A program made the position numbers and the translations under genes. From the NCBI GenBank assembly GCA_035363115.1, contig DAOSEM010000006.1, positions 62,001-126,000 on the forward strand: a stretch of DNA of 64,000 nucleotides, written 5' to 3'. The notes under the pieces were generated by a model. That model was not told the DNA's origin. It saw only the letters and a program-made list of their open reading frames with translations, and made no database searches. This DNA comes from Syntrophales bacterium. GTDB lineage: Bacteria; Desulfobacterota; Syntrophia; Syntrophales; PHBD01. Shown in pieces: positions 16,557-25,210 of the stretch. The first letter of the stretch is position 1, and the number at the start of each line of letters is the position of its first letter.

Positions 16557-18307
16557 TGAAAAACAGGCTGTTCTTCCGCACGCTTGCATCGTACGTCGTC
16601 ATCGTCCTGTTGACGTTCGGGATGATTTACGCCCTGCTGAGCCGGCAGATCCGGGAGACCTCCCTGGAGCGGAACGAGGTGACACTGACGGCCTACGCGC
16701 ACATCATCGACCTGGGCACACTGTCCCAGGTCGTCCTCCAGGTGGACGACCTGGCCCGCATCACCGGTGCGCGGGTCACCGTCGTGGACGCCTCGGGAAA
16801 GGTCCTGGCGGACTCGGCGAGGCACGATGGAATCATGCAGACCCACCTGGACCGTCCGGAGATCCAGGAAGCGCGCCTGCGCGGCAAGGGGCGGGCCGTC
16901 CGCTACAGCCAGACCTTGGGCGTGGACATGCTCTACGTGGCTTTCCCGATCAGGGCCGGCGCAGGGGAGACCGGTTTCATCCGCCTCGCCCTGCCCCTCA
17001 CGGAGGTCCGCACATCCCTCAAAAACCTCCAGGAATCCCTGCTCGCCACGGGCCTGCTGGCCCTGGCGGCGTCCCTCTTCCTGGCGGCTTTCTTCTCCTG
17101 GCGTTTTGCGGCCCCGATCCGGGAGATGGAGCTCTTCACCGAACGGCTGCGGCATGGCGAGCTCTCCGGCAACCTGATTGTCCGGGGATCCGACGAGATG
17201 AAGCTCCTGGGGGAAAACATCAACCACCTGGTGGAGGAGCTGCGGGGGCAGGTCGCGGAGCTGCGCGATGAGCGGGCGAAGCTCATTGCCACCTTCGCCG
17301 GAATGAGCGAAGGGGTCATGCTCCTGGATGCAGGCGGACGGATTGAGGGCTATAACCGGGCGTTCCGTTCCATGATCGCGGAACGCTACGGGGACGTGAC
17401 CGGCAAGACCCTGATGGAGGCCTTCCGGAACATCGATCTGCAAAACCTGTTCGAGGAGTTCCGGAAGACAAACGAGCCGCAGACAGGGGAGCTGATCCTG
17501 GGGACGCAGCATTCCCTCGTCCTGGATGTCAGCATCGACCCGGTGCAGGGAGATCCCGGGGAGGAAAAGACGGTCTTCGTCTTCCACGACGTGACGCGGA
17601 TGAAGCGGCTGGAGCAGATGCGGATCGACTTCGTCGCCAACATGGCCCACGAGATCCGCACGCCCCTGACGGCCATCCTGGGATTCGTGGAGACGCTCCG
17701 GAGCGGCGACGTGGAAGACCCGGAGCAGGCCGCAAGATTCCTGGCAATCATCGAGGAGCAGGCCCGGCGGCTGAATCGTCTCCTGGACGACCTGATGACG
17801 CTGTCCAACATCGAACTCGGGGAGACACGGTTTTCCTTCGAGGAGGTTCCCCTCGGCGAGGCCCTGGACCAGATCCTGCCGATGCTGGAAGAGCGGATCC
17901 GGCAGAAGCGGCTCACCCTGAATCGGGAAATCCCGCCGGAGATGTCTCCCCTGCGGGCCGACCGGGACCGGCTGGTTCAAGCCCTCCTCAACGTCCTGGA
18001 CAACGCCGTGAAGTTCACGCCGGAGGAGGGAAAGATCCGTATTTCCGCGGAGACCGACGCCACCGGATGGACGATCGTCCGGATCAGCGACACCGGGATC
18101 GGCATCCCCGAGGGTGAAATCAGCCGGATCGGCGAGCGGTTCTACCGGGTGGACCGGACCCGCTCCCGGGAGATGGGCGGCACAGGCCTGGGTCTTTCCA
18201 TCGTCAAGCACATTGTGGCCGCCCACGGCGGCTCCATGCTCATCGACAGCCGCCTGGGGCACGGCACGACGGTCTCCCTTCGCTTCCCCCCTTCCCTCCC
18301 CCTCTAA
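16556..18307 (+). CDS. phoR: PhoR, phosphate-sensor histidine kinase
   Basis: A 583-residue membrane kinase. One transmembrane helix is at about 10-30, an extracytoplasmic domain of about 130 residues follows, and a second helix is at about 160-185. HAMP (about 185-240), PAS (about 245-350) and HisKA come next, with phospho-His365 in NMAHEIRTPL. The ATPase domain has N, G1 (DTGIGIP) and G2 (GGTGLGLSIVKHIV) boxes. The extracytoplasmic domain makes it larger than E. coli PhoR (431 residues), as in Bacillus-type PhoR. It is coupled to phoU by a TAATG overlap, with its partner phoB upstream of pstS. Confidence 0.92.
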   Translation: MKNRLFFRTLASYVVIVLLTFGMIYALLSRQIRETSLERNEVTLTAYAHIIDLGTLSQVVLQVDDLARITGARVTVVDASGKVLADSARHDGIMQTHLDRPEIQEARLRGKGRAVRYSQTLGVDMLYVAFPIRAGAGETGFIRLALPLTEVRTSLKNLQESLLATGLLALAASLFLAAFFSWRFAAPIREMELFTERLRHGELSGNLIVRGSDEMKLLGENINHLVEELRGQVAELRDERAKLIATFAGMSEGVMLLDAGGRIEGYNRAFRSMIAERYGDVTGKTLMEAFRNIDLQNLFEEFRKTNEPQTGELILGTQHSLVLDVSIDPVQGDPGEEKTVFVFHDVTRMKRLEQMRIDFVANMAHEIRTPLTAILGFVETLRSGDVEDPEQAARFLAIIEEQARRLNRLLDDLMTLSNIELGETRFSFEEVPLGEALDQILPMLEERIRQKRLTLNREIPPEMSPLRADRDRLVQALLNVLDNAVKFTPEEGKIRISAETDATGWTIVRISDTGIGIPEGEISRIGERFYRVDRTRSREMGGTGLGLSIVKHIVAAHGGSMLIDSRLGHGTTVSLRFPPSLPL

Positions 18308-18476
18308 AAAAGCAGGTGAGATCATGATTGGCCAAAATCATCCGCAAACAGATTCCGCCGGCTGTCGATACAGGGCATTTCGCGTTCCGACCGTCCCGTT
18401 ATAAATTACAGGATCCGGTTTTTCCGGACACGTCTGAAATCCAATTTGCTTTTTCACCGGAAGGGGGACATCGACC

Positions 18477-19478
18477 ATGGAGATGGACCGGAGCCGCGCC
18501 AACCGGACCCGCTACCGGCCGGGCCAACGGAAAGGACACTACGAGAGCTTCTTCCAGCGGGCGAACCACCCGACGCGCCCCCTGGCCTTCTGGATCCGCT
18601 ACACCATCTTCAGCCCCCAGGACCGCCCCGGGGACGCCATCGGCGAGCTCTGGGCCGTCTGGTTCGACGGTGAGACGGGCAGCCACACGGCAGTCAAGAA
18701 GGAGGTTCCCTTCCGTGAGTGCGCCTTCAGCGAAGAGGTCTTGTCGGCCAGGGTGGCGGACGCCGTTCTGGACGAAGCCGGCTTGAAGGGCGATGCGGCC
18801 TCCGGCGGTCACCGGATTTCCTGGGATCTCCGGTTTTCAGGGCGGATGGATCCTCTCTTCCTGCTGCCGCTGAACTCCTACGAGGCCGGCTTCCCAAAGG
18901 CGAAAAGCCTGGTGGGGATGCCCATGGCCGTCTACAGCGGGGTGCTCGCCGTGGACGGGCGAGAGGTCGCCGTTACCGACTGGGTCGGCAGCCAGAATCA
19001 CAACTGGGGCAGCAAACACACGGACCAATACGCCTGGGGCCAGGTGGCGGGCTTCGATACCCACCCGGACAGCTTCCTGGAGATCGCCACCGCGCGTGTC
19101 CGGATCGGCCCGTTCTGGACGCCGTACCTGACGCCGCTGGTCCTCCGCCACAGGGGGGAGGAAATCGCCCTCAACGGATTTTTGCAGATGTTCCGTGCCC
19201 GCGGCAGGTTTGATTACTTCACCTGGACCTTCCGTTCGGAGACGGACGCCGTCCGCCTGGAAGGCACCCTCTCCGCGCCCCGGGAGGCCTTCATCGGCCT
19301 GAACTATTACAACCCGCCCGGCGGCGGCAAGCACTGCCTGAACACCAAGATCGCCGCCTGCGAGATCCGTGTCACGCGCAAGGGGGCCGCAGCCACGGAA
19401 ACCCTGGCCACCTTGAACCGGGCGGCCTTCGAGATCCTCACCGACGACACGGGACACGGTATCGAGATCAGCGCATAG
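18477..19478 (+). CDS. CrtC/AttH-like beta-barrel protein of unknown function
   Basis: A 333-residue protein with no signal peptide or membrane segment. It has aromatic and glycine-rich beta-strand segments, including RPLAFWIRYTIFSP near residue 35 and WVGSQNHNWGSKHTDQYAWG in the middle, reminiscent of the two-domain lipocalin-like CrtC/AttH and tocopherol-cyclase-like superfamily, which acts on or binds hydrophobic ligands. Family placement is by eye and tentative; the substrate is unknown. AGGGGGA precedes the ATG by eight bases. It lies 169 bases after phoR on the same strand with no terminator seen, so read-through from the pst operon is possible. Confidence 0.65.
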   Translation: MEMDRSRANRTRYRPGQRKGHYESFFQRANHPTRPLAFWIRYTIFSPQDRPGDAIGELWAVWFDGETGSHTAVKKEVPFRECAFSEEVLSARVADAVLDEAGLKGDAASGGHRISWDLRFSGRMDPLFLLPLNSYEAGFPKAKSLVGMPMAVYSGVLAVDGREVAVTDWVGSQNHNWGSKHTDQYAWGQVAGFDTHPDSFLEIATARVRIGPFWTPYLTPLVLRHRGEEIALNGFLQMFRARGRFDYFTWTFRSETDAVRLEGTLSAPREAFIGLNYYNPPGGGKHCLNTKIAACEIRVTRKGAAATETLATLNRAAFEILTDDTGHGIEISA

Positions 19479-19553
19479 CCGGGCGACCGGGAATATGCAG
19501 GGCTTCCATTTTAAACAGATGCACGCCGCGCCGGACGACGGACAACATATCCA

Positions 19554-19583
19554 TTGACACACCGTTTGCGTCCCCGATATAAT
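19554..19583 (+). promoter_or_regulatory. Strong sigma-70 type promoter before a lysine-rich mini-gene
   Basis: Exact consensus hexamers TTGACA (19554-19559) and TATAAT (19578-19583) with an 18-base spacer. They lie about 100 bases before the small gene at 19685 and point at it and the GYD gene. Confidence 0.8.
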
Positions 19584-19684
19584 CGAAAACATTCAAATTC
19601 CGGCTCCATAACCCTGCAGGTTCGACCGTGAGAAGGAAACATGGCGCAGCAGCGTCATATGAAATGTCCAAGGAGGATACCGAC

Positions 19685-19783
19685 ATGGCAAAGTCACAGG
19701 ATGCACAGAAAGCGGAGAAGAAAAAACCACTGAAAACGGCAAAAGAAAAGAAACAGGCAAAGCGGGAAAAGAAAAAGGGATGA
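19685..19783 (+). CDS. 32-residue lysine-rich protein
   Basis: A very short gene with AAGGAGG six bases before its ATG and a consensus promoter about 100 bases upstream. It encodes MAKSQDAQKAEKKK continuing to a KREKKKG end. About 15 of 32 residues are Lys or Arg, with no hydrophobic stretch, so it is a soluble, strongly basic peptide, perhaps nucleic-acid binding or a ribosome-associated tail-like protein. Function unknown. The GYD gene follows 76 bases later on the same strand and is probably co-transcribed. Confidence 0.7.
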   Translation: MAKSQDAQKAEKKKPLKTAKEKKQAKREKKKG

Positions 19784-19859
19784 AAAAGACGAGACGGTGA
19801 CGAAGACGACCTCTTTTGTGGGAGACCTTTCCACGCCGACAGAAAGGAGGGATTGCAAC

Positions 19860-20153
19860 ATGCCGATATTTATGTTGTTTGGGAAATATTCGACGGATGC
19901 AATCAAGAAGGCTTCACCGGAACGTACAAAAAAGGCCATCCGAATCATCAATAAGAACGGCGGAAAAGTCATCTCCATGTATGCCGTATTGGGAGAACAC
20001 GACCTTGTTCTAACGCTGGATTTCCCCGATATAGAAAAAGCGCTGTCCGCCTCCATCGCGCTGAAGGAGCTGACGGGGATCTCTTTTGTCACATCACCGG
20101 TGGTCGATGTGGAGCAGTTTGACAGGTTGGTATCTGAAATCAAAGATATGTAA
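19860..20153 (+). CDS. GYD domain protein
   Basis: A 97-residue protein of the GYD family: MPIFMLFGKYSTDAIKKAS at the start and the dimeric ferredoxin-like pattern GGKVISMYAVLGEHDLVL in the centre. Family members are small cytosolic proteins without a defined reaction. AAAGGAGG lies nine bases before the ATG; an in-frame upstream ATG (19797) lacks such a site. It lies just downstream of the lysine-rich mini-gene and converges with a haloacid dehalogenase gene 31 bases away. Confidence 0.88.
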   Translation: MPIFMLFGKYSTDAIKKASPERTKKAIRIINKNGGKVISMYAVLGEHDLVLTLDFPDIEKALSASIALKELTGISFVTSPVVDVEQFDRLVSEIKDM

Positions 20154-20184
20154 ACCTGTTACGCCCCAACCTGGAACCATTCGG

Positions 20185-20883
20185 TTATTTTTCTTCGCAA
20201 CCAAGAAGCGGCAGCAGGTAGGCCAGGGAGCTGATCTCCACATCCGGCTGTGCAGGGAGACGCTCCCGGCGCTGGCTGAACCGGTTGACCCAGGCCGTCC
20301 GCAGACCTGCGTTCGCCGCCCCCACAGCGTCCCATGAATTTGCGGAAAGGAAGACGATCTGCCTGGCCGGGAGGCCCAGCCGTTCTACAGCCAGCCCGTA
20401 GACTCGCGGATCCGGCTTGTAGATTCCGACCTCCTCGACGGAGAGAATGGGATCGACCAGATCGTCGAGCCCGCTGCTCTTCACGGCCGCAGACAGCATG
20501 TCCGGCGTTCCGTTGGACAGGATGACGAGCTTCCAGCCGCCGGCCTTCAGCGCCTCCAGGGTCGGCTTGACGTCGGGGTAGCAGTCCAGCTCCAGGTAGG
20601 TGCCGACGATCGCATTTCTCAGGTCCCGATCGGCAATGCCACCAGCGTCCAGGGCATAATCCAGTGCATCCCCGGTGACCTGCCAGAAGTCCGCGTGCCT
20701 GCCCATCAGGCTTCGCAGCCACGTATATTCCAGCTGCTTGGTTCTCCAGAGGGCGGACACCTGATCGGCGGCGCCCCCAAGGCGCCCGCGGTGCCTGCCG
20801 ACGGCAGAATTGAAATCGAACAGGGTTCCGTAGGCATCGAACACACACGCTTTCACACCGGTAAATAACGACTGCTGGCACAT
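20185..20883 (-). CDS. Haloacid dehalogenase, type II
   Basis: A 232-residue HAD hydrolase. The nucleophile motif CVFDAYGTLFDF has a tyrosine in place of the second aspartate, as in L-2-haloacid dehalogenases. Then come LVILSNGTPDML (motif II), YKPDPRVYGLA (motif III Lys) and FLSANSWDAVGAANAG (motif IV), the last being a type II dehalogenase signature. It probably displaces halide from short 2-haloacids, or is a related phosphatase. GAGAGGAGG precedes the ATG. It lies 32 bases after the CGNR gene and is likely co-transcribed from the same regulated promoter. Confidence 0.88.
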   Translation of the reverse strand: MCQQSLFTGVKACVFDAYGTLFDFNSAVGRHRGRLGGAADQVSALWRTKQLEYTWLRSLMGRHADFWQVTGDALDYALDAGGIADRDLRNAIVGTYLELDCYPDVKPTLEALKAGGWKLVILSNGTPDMLSAAVKSSGLDDLVDPILSVEEVGIYKPDPRVYGLAVERLGLPARQIVFLSANSWDAVGAANAGLRTAWVNRFSQRRERLPAQPDVEISSLAYLLPLLGCEEK

Positions 20884-20915
20884 GGTAGAGACCTCCTCTC
20901 TTCGGTTGATCCGGA

Positions 20916-21536
20916 TCAGGAATCCTGTCCACACGGCTCATCTTCGGCTTCCCGTCGGCTCCCATCCCGCCGGCGCCTCCTGTGTTCCGCCACCTTCATC
21001 CGGTTGCCGCAGAGCGACATGGCACACCACCGGCGACGATTCCCCGGGGATGTATCCAGGTAGAGCATCCGGCAGCTCTCGCCCGAGCAGAGCTTGAGAC
21101 GCTCCCTTGTTCCCTCTCCCAGCAGGGCGATCGCATCCCGGGCGATGATTCCCAGGCATGCCTTCTCCAGGTCGGGGGCCTCCCAGGAGACCTCGTCCGC
21201 CCCCCTGCCAAGCTGGGGTATCAGGATCGGAAACCGGGCCGCCCGATTCATCCGGTCGATGTCCTCATCGGCCGGCGCCCGGCCCAGGATGACGGCGCTG
21301 ATCGTGTCGTAAATGGCCTCCCGAAGAATGCGGGCTTCCCGGTGATCATCCGCAGAGCAGCGTATGGGTGTTGCGACGAGACCGGCGAGTTCAAGCCATT
21401 TTGACAGTGAGTCGGGAGACGGCAGGAGGTCACGCGGATGCGAGCCGCGATGCCGGACCGTCGCCACGAAATGGAGCGACACACTGCCGGCATCGAACCG
21501 GAAGCGACTGTACCGTTTATCCGTTTTCTTGAGCAT
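20916..21536 (-). CDS. CGNR zinc-finger transcriptional regulator (ABATE domain)
   Basis: A 206-residue protein. The N-terminal ABATE-like helical domain (about 1-140) is followed by a C-terminal zinc finger, CSGESCRMLYLDTSPGN then RWCAMSLCGNRMKVAEHR, with four Cys and the eponymous CGNR. Such proteins bind DNA and are presumed ligand-responsive repressors. GGCGGGGAG precedes the ATG. The promoter upstream carries a palindrome across its -10, which suggests autoregulation. It heads a two-gene unit with the haloacid dehalogenase. Confidence 0.88.
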   Translation of the reverse strand: MLKKTDKRYSRFRFDAGSVSLHFVATVRHRGSHPRDLLPSPDSLSKWLELAGLVATPIRCSADDHREARILREAIYDTISAVILGRAPADEDIDRMNRAARFPILIPQLGRGADEVSWEAPDLEKACLGIIARDAIALLGEGTRERLKLCSGESCRMLYLDTSPGNRRRWCAMSLCGNRMKVAEHRRRRRDGSRREAEDEPCGQDS

Positions 21537-21551
21537 GACTCCCCGCCTTTT

Positions 21552-21585
21552 GTAACCGTATATATGGTTACATACTTCCTGTCAA
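21552..21585 (-). promoter_or_regulatory. Promoter and overlapping operator of the CGNR-dehalogenase unit
   Basis: On the minus strand TTGACA (21585-21580) and TATACG (21562-21557) are 17 bases apart. A 20-base inverted repeat, GTAACC-N8-GGTTAC (21552-21571), covers the -10. A repressor bound there would block the promoter; the CGNR protein itself is the obvious candidate. Confidence 0.7.
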
Positions 21586-21715
21586 ATTCTCATTTTTACG
21601 ATCTGCACGGCGGCATGGCCTGCGCGCCGCTTGCCATTCCGCGGCACGGGATCTCCTGCGGCCGCCGGGGGAAATCCTGTGCCGCTCCCCGGGCCGATGG
21701 CCCTATCAGCATATG

Positions 21716-21778
21716 GCATAATCCGCCCTATATTATGCATTATACTGATTTGACTTGTGAATTATCCCTATATATAGG
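21716..21778 (+). promoter_or_regulatory. AT-rich promoter/operator region of the second pst operon
   Basis: GCATAAT (21716-21722) and ATTATGC (21732-21738) form an inverted repeat. TTGACT (21750-21755) is followed after 17 bases by TATAGG (21773-21778), or after 15 by TATATA. A perfect 12-base palindrome CCTATATATAGG (21767-21778) covers the -10. No Pho-box repeats were seen in this interval. Confidence 0.5.
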
Positions 21779-21834
21779 AACGCACCAACTGCTGGAGACA
21801 ACGTCTCAAACGACGAATCAAGGAGGAATCAAGC

Positions 21835-22665
21835 ATGAGAAGAAGCATGGCGATCTGTTTCGCGGTGGTCTGTTCCGTCTTTTTCCTGTCCGCGCCCGTC
21901 CTTTCGGGAGAGCTCGACGCCTTCAAAGGGGAAAAGGGGACCCTGAAGATATCCGGGGGAACGGCCCACATTCCCGTGATGAAAGAGGCAGCCCAGAGGA
22001 TCATGAGCGCCTTTCCGGAGATCCGGATCAGCATCGCCGCCGGAGGCTCCGGGGTGGGCATCAAGCAGGTGGGAGAAGGCCTGGTCAACATCGGGAACAG
22101 CGGCCGCAAGCCGACCGATGACGAGATTGCCCGCTACCAGCTCCAGATGCACCAGTGGGCCGTCGACGGCGTGGGTGTGGTCGTCAACCCGAAGAATCGG
22201 GTCAAGGCCCTGAGCAAGTCCCAGGTTGGGGACATCTTCGCAGGCAGGATCACAAGCTGGAAGGCCGTGGGAGGCGAGGACCGCCCGATCAACCTGTACA
22301 CGCGCGACGAAGCGAGCGGCACCCGGGAGGTCTTCTGGGAGAAGGCGCTGAACAAGGGAAAAATCGCGCCCAGCTCCAACGTCGTGGTCTCCAACGGGGC
22401 CATGAAGTCGGCGGTATCGCAGGATCCATACGGCATCGGGTACGTGTCGGTCGGCCACATCGACCGCACGGTGGCTCCCGTGTCGCTCGACGGTGTGATT
22501 CCGACCATCCAGACCGTCAAGCAGGGCCAGTACAAGATCGCAAGGGGTCTTTACAGCAACACCAGGGGCAAGGCCGGGGGCCTGACGAAAAAGTTCATCG
22601 ATTACCTCTACACGCCGGAAGGCCAGAAACTGATCCAGAAGCACGGTTTCATCCCGTATCCATGA
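21835..22665 (+). CDS. PstS-type phosphate-binding protein (system 2)
   Basis: A 276-residue secreted binding protein with a signal peptide ending near VLSGEL. Phosphate-binding family loops are ISGGTAHIPVMKEAA, AAGGSGVGIKQVGEG, NIGNSGRK and the diagnostic TRDEASGTREVFW. It differs from the first PstS by having TAHIP where that protein has STTVLP in the first ligand loop. AAGGAGGAAT precedes the ATG. It overlaps pstC2 by four bases. The SGTR motif favours phosphate as ligand, but affinity or specificity may differ from system 1. Confidence 0.9.
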   Translation: MRRSMAICFAVVCSVFFLSAPVLSGELDAFKGEKGTLKISGGTAHIPVMKEAAQRIMSAFPEIRISIAAGGSGVGIKQVGEGLVNIGNSGRKPTDDEIARYQLQMHQWAVDGVGVVVNPKNRVKALSKSQVGDIFAGRITSWKAVGGEDRPINLYTRDEASGTREVFWEKALNKGKIAPSSNVVVSNGAMKSAVSQDPYGIGYVSVGHIDRTVAPVSLDGVIPTIQTVKQGQYKIARGLYSNTRGKAGGLTKKFIDYLYTPEGQKLIQKHGFIPYP

Positions 22666-23525
22666 GCGGCTGGAAGGAAACCCTGGCGGAGAGGGCGTTC
22701 GCCTTCTCCGCCTTGATCAGCGCCACAGCCACCCTGCTCATCCTCGGCTTCATGGTGGTCATGGCCTTCCCGCTGCTGAAAAGCGGCGGTGTCATCAGCC
22801 TGCTGACCCAACCCTGGGTTCCGCGGCAAGGCATCTTCGGCATTTACCCCATGCTCGTCACGACCGTGGGGATCTCCTGCTTGAGCCTGCTGTTCGCCTT
22901 CCCCCTCAGCCTCGGGTGCGCCTGCCTGATCCACCTGACCGGCCGGAGATCGTCGAATGTCTTCTTCCGGCGGATGGTCCAGCTCATGACAGGCATTCCC
23001 ACGGTCATCTACGGCTTCGTCGGCATCTTCCTGCTGGTGCCGCTTGTCCGGGAGTTCTTCCAGACCGGCTCGGGAATGTGCCTCCTGACGGGGGCGATGA
23101 TGCTGGGCATCCTGATCTCGCCGACGATGATCCTCTTCTTCTGCGACGGATTCGACCGGGTTCCCGGAGCCTACCTCCTGGCCGCGGATTCCGTCGGGGC
23201 GGATCCCGCGCAGAAGCTGCTCTACGTGGTTCTCCCCTCCGCGAAGAAGGGGATCCTGATCGGGGTCATCCTGGCCTTCGGCCGCGCGGCCGGCGACACG
23301 CTCATTTCGCTGATGATCGCCGGAAACGCCGCCCAGGTGCCGGGGTCCCTGCTCGACTCCGTGCGGACGCTGACGGCCCACATCGCCCTGGTCATCGCCG
23401 CCGACTACGAGAGCCCCGAGTTCCGGTCCATCTTCGCCTGCGGCCTGGTGCTCTACCTCTTCATCACGGTCATCATCGTCGCCGTCCGGCATCTGACCCT
23501 GGGAGAAAAGGAGACCGCAGCATGA
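22662..23525 (+). CDS. PstC-type phosphate permease (system 2)
   Basis: A 287-residue permease with about six membrane segments. MTGIPTVIYGFVGIFLLVP, the coupling loop AADSVGADPAQKLLYVVLP and FGRAAGDTLISLMIAGNAAQ identify it as PstC-like. The ATG overlaps the binding-protein stop by four bases, and the gene overlaps pstA2 by four bases. Confidence 0.92.
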   Translation: MSGWKETLAERAFAFSALISATATLLILGFMVVMAFPLLKSGGVISLLTQPWVPRQGIFGIYPMLVTTVGISCLSLLFAFPLSLGCACLIHLTGRRSSNVFFRRMVQLMTGIPTVIYGFVGIFLLVPLVREFFQTGSGMCLLTGAMMLGILISPTMILFFCDGFDRVPGAYLLAADSVGADPAQKLLYVVLPSAKKGILIGVILAFGRAAGDTLISLMIAGNAAQVPGSLLDSVRTLTAHIALVIAADYESPEFRSIFACGLVLYLFITVIIVAVRHLTLGEKETAA

Positions 23526-24403
23526 CCCGAACAATGGAGAGGCTGGTCGTCTGGTATTCCTGGTTCTCGGGGATGCTCCTGTTTGCCGCCGTATTTTCCC
23601 TGCTGGCGTACGTCGTCTTCCAGGGAGCCGGGACGGTCAACCTGAAACTCATCTTCGGCGAGACCCCGCCGCTGAAGGCGATTCTCCTTCAGCAGACCGT
23701 TTTCGACGGCCTCTTCCCCGCCGTGGCCGGCACGCTCCTTCTGGTGTGCCTCTCCGTCGCCGCGGCGGTTCCCGTCGGCATCGCCACCGGCATCTACCTG
23801 GCGGAGTACGCCCGTCCCCGTGTGAAGAATTTTTTCAACCTGGTCTTCGACATCCTTGCGGGCATTCCCTCCATCCTGGTCGGCCTCTTCGGGTTCGCCC
23901 TGGCTCTCTTCCTGCACAAGCATTATTCCAGGAGCATCCAGCCGTGCCTGCTCGTGTCGAGCCTGGCCCTGGCGTTTCTCGTTCTTCCCTACATCATCCG
24001 GACCACGCAGGAGGCCCTGGAAGGCCTTTCGCCCGACGTCCGCCTGACGGCCCTCTCCCTGGGCGCCACGAAGCTGCAGAACCTTTTCTACGTCCTGATT
24101 CCCAAGTCCCTCTCCGGAATCGTAAGCGGCGTCATTCTCGCCATCGGCCGCTGCGCCGAGGACACGGCGGTGATCATGCTGACGGGGGTGGTGGTCACGG
24201 CGGGCGTTCCGAAATCCCTGCTTTCGCCGTACGAAGCGCTTCCATTCTATATCTATTACATCTCCTCGCAGTACTCCAACCCCGACGAGCTGATGCGAGG
24301 GTACGGGGCGGCCCTGATTCTGCTCCTCCTGTGCCTCCTCCTCTTCGCGCTGGCGTTCGTGATCAAGAAGCGCCTGACCTACCTGGCCTTCTACCGTCCT
24401 TGA
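23522..24403 (+). CDS. PstA-type phosphate permease (system 2)
   Basis: A 293-residue permease with about six membrane segments. Motifs are PVGIATGIYLAEYARPR, FDILAGIPSILVGLFGFAL, the loop RLTALSLGATKLQNLFYVLIP and IGRCAEDTAVIMLTGVVV. In the last motif a Glu-Asp pair replaces the usual Gly-Glu of PstA. It is coupled to pstC2 by overlap. Confidence 0.92.
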   Translation: MTRTMERLVVWYSWFSGMLLFAAVFSLLAYVVFQGAGTVNLKLIFGETPPLKAILLQQTVFDGLFPAVAGTLLLVCLSVAAAVPVGIATGIYLAEYARPRVKNFFNLVFDILAGIPSILVGLFGFALALFLHKHYSRSIQPCLLVSSLALAFLVLPYIIRTTQEALEGLSPDVRLTALSLGATKLQNLFYVLIPKSLSGIVSGVILAIGRCAEDTAVIMLTGVVVTAGVPKSLLSPYEALPFYIYYISSQYSNPDELMRGYGAALILLLLCLLLFALAFVIKKRLTYLAFYRP

Positions 24404-24423
24404 ACCGTGAAGGGACAGAACCG

Positions 24424-25113
24424 ATGAAAATAAACGTCGAGCACCTCGATTTCCACTATGGAACCCGGCACATCCTGAAGGACCTGACCGTTCGCTTCGA
24501 AGAGAACGCCGTCACCGCCCTCGTGGGTCCTTCCGGTGCCGGCAAATCCACCTTCCTCATCACGCTGAACCGGCTGTGGGAGAGTTATCCCGACGCCCGC
24601 CTGACCGGGCGGGTGGAAATCCATCTTCGTGGCGCCTGGACCGATATCCACCGGCGGGACGTCTCCGTGACGGATCTGCGCCGCCGCGTGGCCATGGTCT
24701 TTCAAACCCCGAATCCCCTGCCCATGAGCATTCTCCGGAACGTCACGTTTCCCCTCAAGCTGGCAGGAAACCGGGACCGGGAGGCAATGCGTGAGAAGGC
24801 ACGGGAGGCACTGGAGATGGCCTACCTGTGGGATGAGGTGAAGCACCGGCTGAACGACGACGCCCGCAAGCTTTCCGGGGGCCAGCAGCAGCGTCTCTGC
24901 ATCGCCCGGTCGCTTGTCCTCGAGCCGGAGGTGCTGCTGATGGACGAGCCCACGTCGTCGCTGGATCGAACGGCCAAGGAAGTCATCGAGGATCTGCTCC
25001 TGGAGCTCAAGAAGCGCTACACGGTCCTGGTGGTCTCCCACTACCTCGAACAGGTCGAGCGGGTGGCCGACCGGGTTGTGGCGTTTTCGGACGGCTCCAT
25101 CGTTCCCGCATAG
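24424..25113 (+). CDS. PstB-type phosphate ABC ATPase (system 2)
   Basis: A 229-residue ABC ATPase: LDFHYGTRHILKDL, Walker A GPSGAGKST, MVFQTPNPLPMSILRNV, signature LSGGQQQRLCIARSL, Walker B VLLMDEPTSSLD and switch His VVSHYLEQVER. It is slightly shorter than classical PstB. It ends the second pst operon; no phoU follows. Confidence 0.93.
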   Translation: MKINVEHLDFHYGTRHILKDLTVRFEENAVTALVGPSGAGKSTFLITLNRLWESYPDARLTGRVEIHLRGAWTDIHRRDVSVTDLRRRVAMVFQTPNPLPMSILRNVTFPLKLAGNRDREAMREKAREALEMAYLWDEVKHRLNDDARKLSGGQQQRLCIARSLVLEPEVLLMDEPTSSLDRTAKEVIEDLLLELKKRYTVLVVSHYLEQVERVADRVVAFSDGSIVPA

Positions 25114-25210
25114 GGAAAGGAGCGCGAGCGGAAGGTTCCGCTCCGGCATCGCGTCCGGTTTCTCTGCACCGCATGGGAAAACGGAAGAAGTCCTGTCCGC
25201 CGCGGCCGAA

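Noticed and set aside
21835..25113. The second Pst-like set as a tungstate or molybdate transporter.
   Set aside because: There are two permease genes and the binding protein has the phosphate-type SGTR loop; TupA/ModA motifs are absent.
25126..25143. Hairpin GAGCGG-N6-CCGCTC between the second pst operon and the HAD gene as a terminator.
   Set aside because: The stem is only six base pairs and no T-run follows on either strand.
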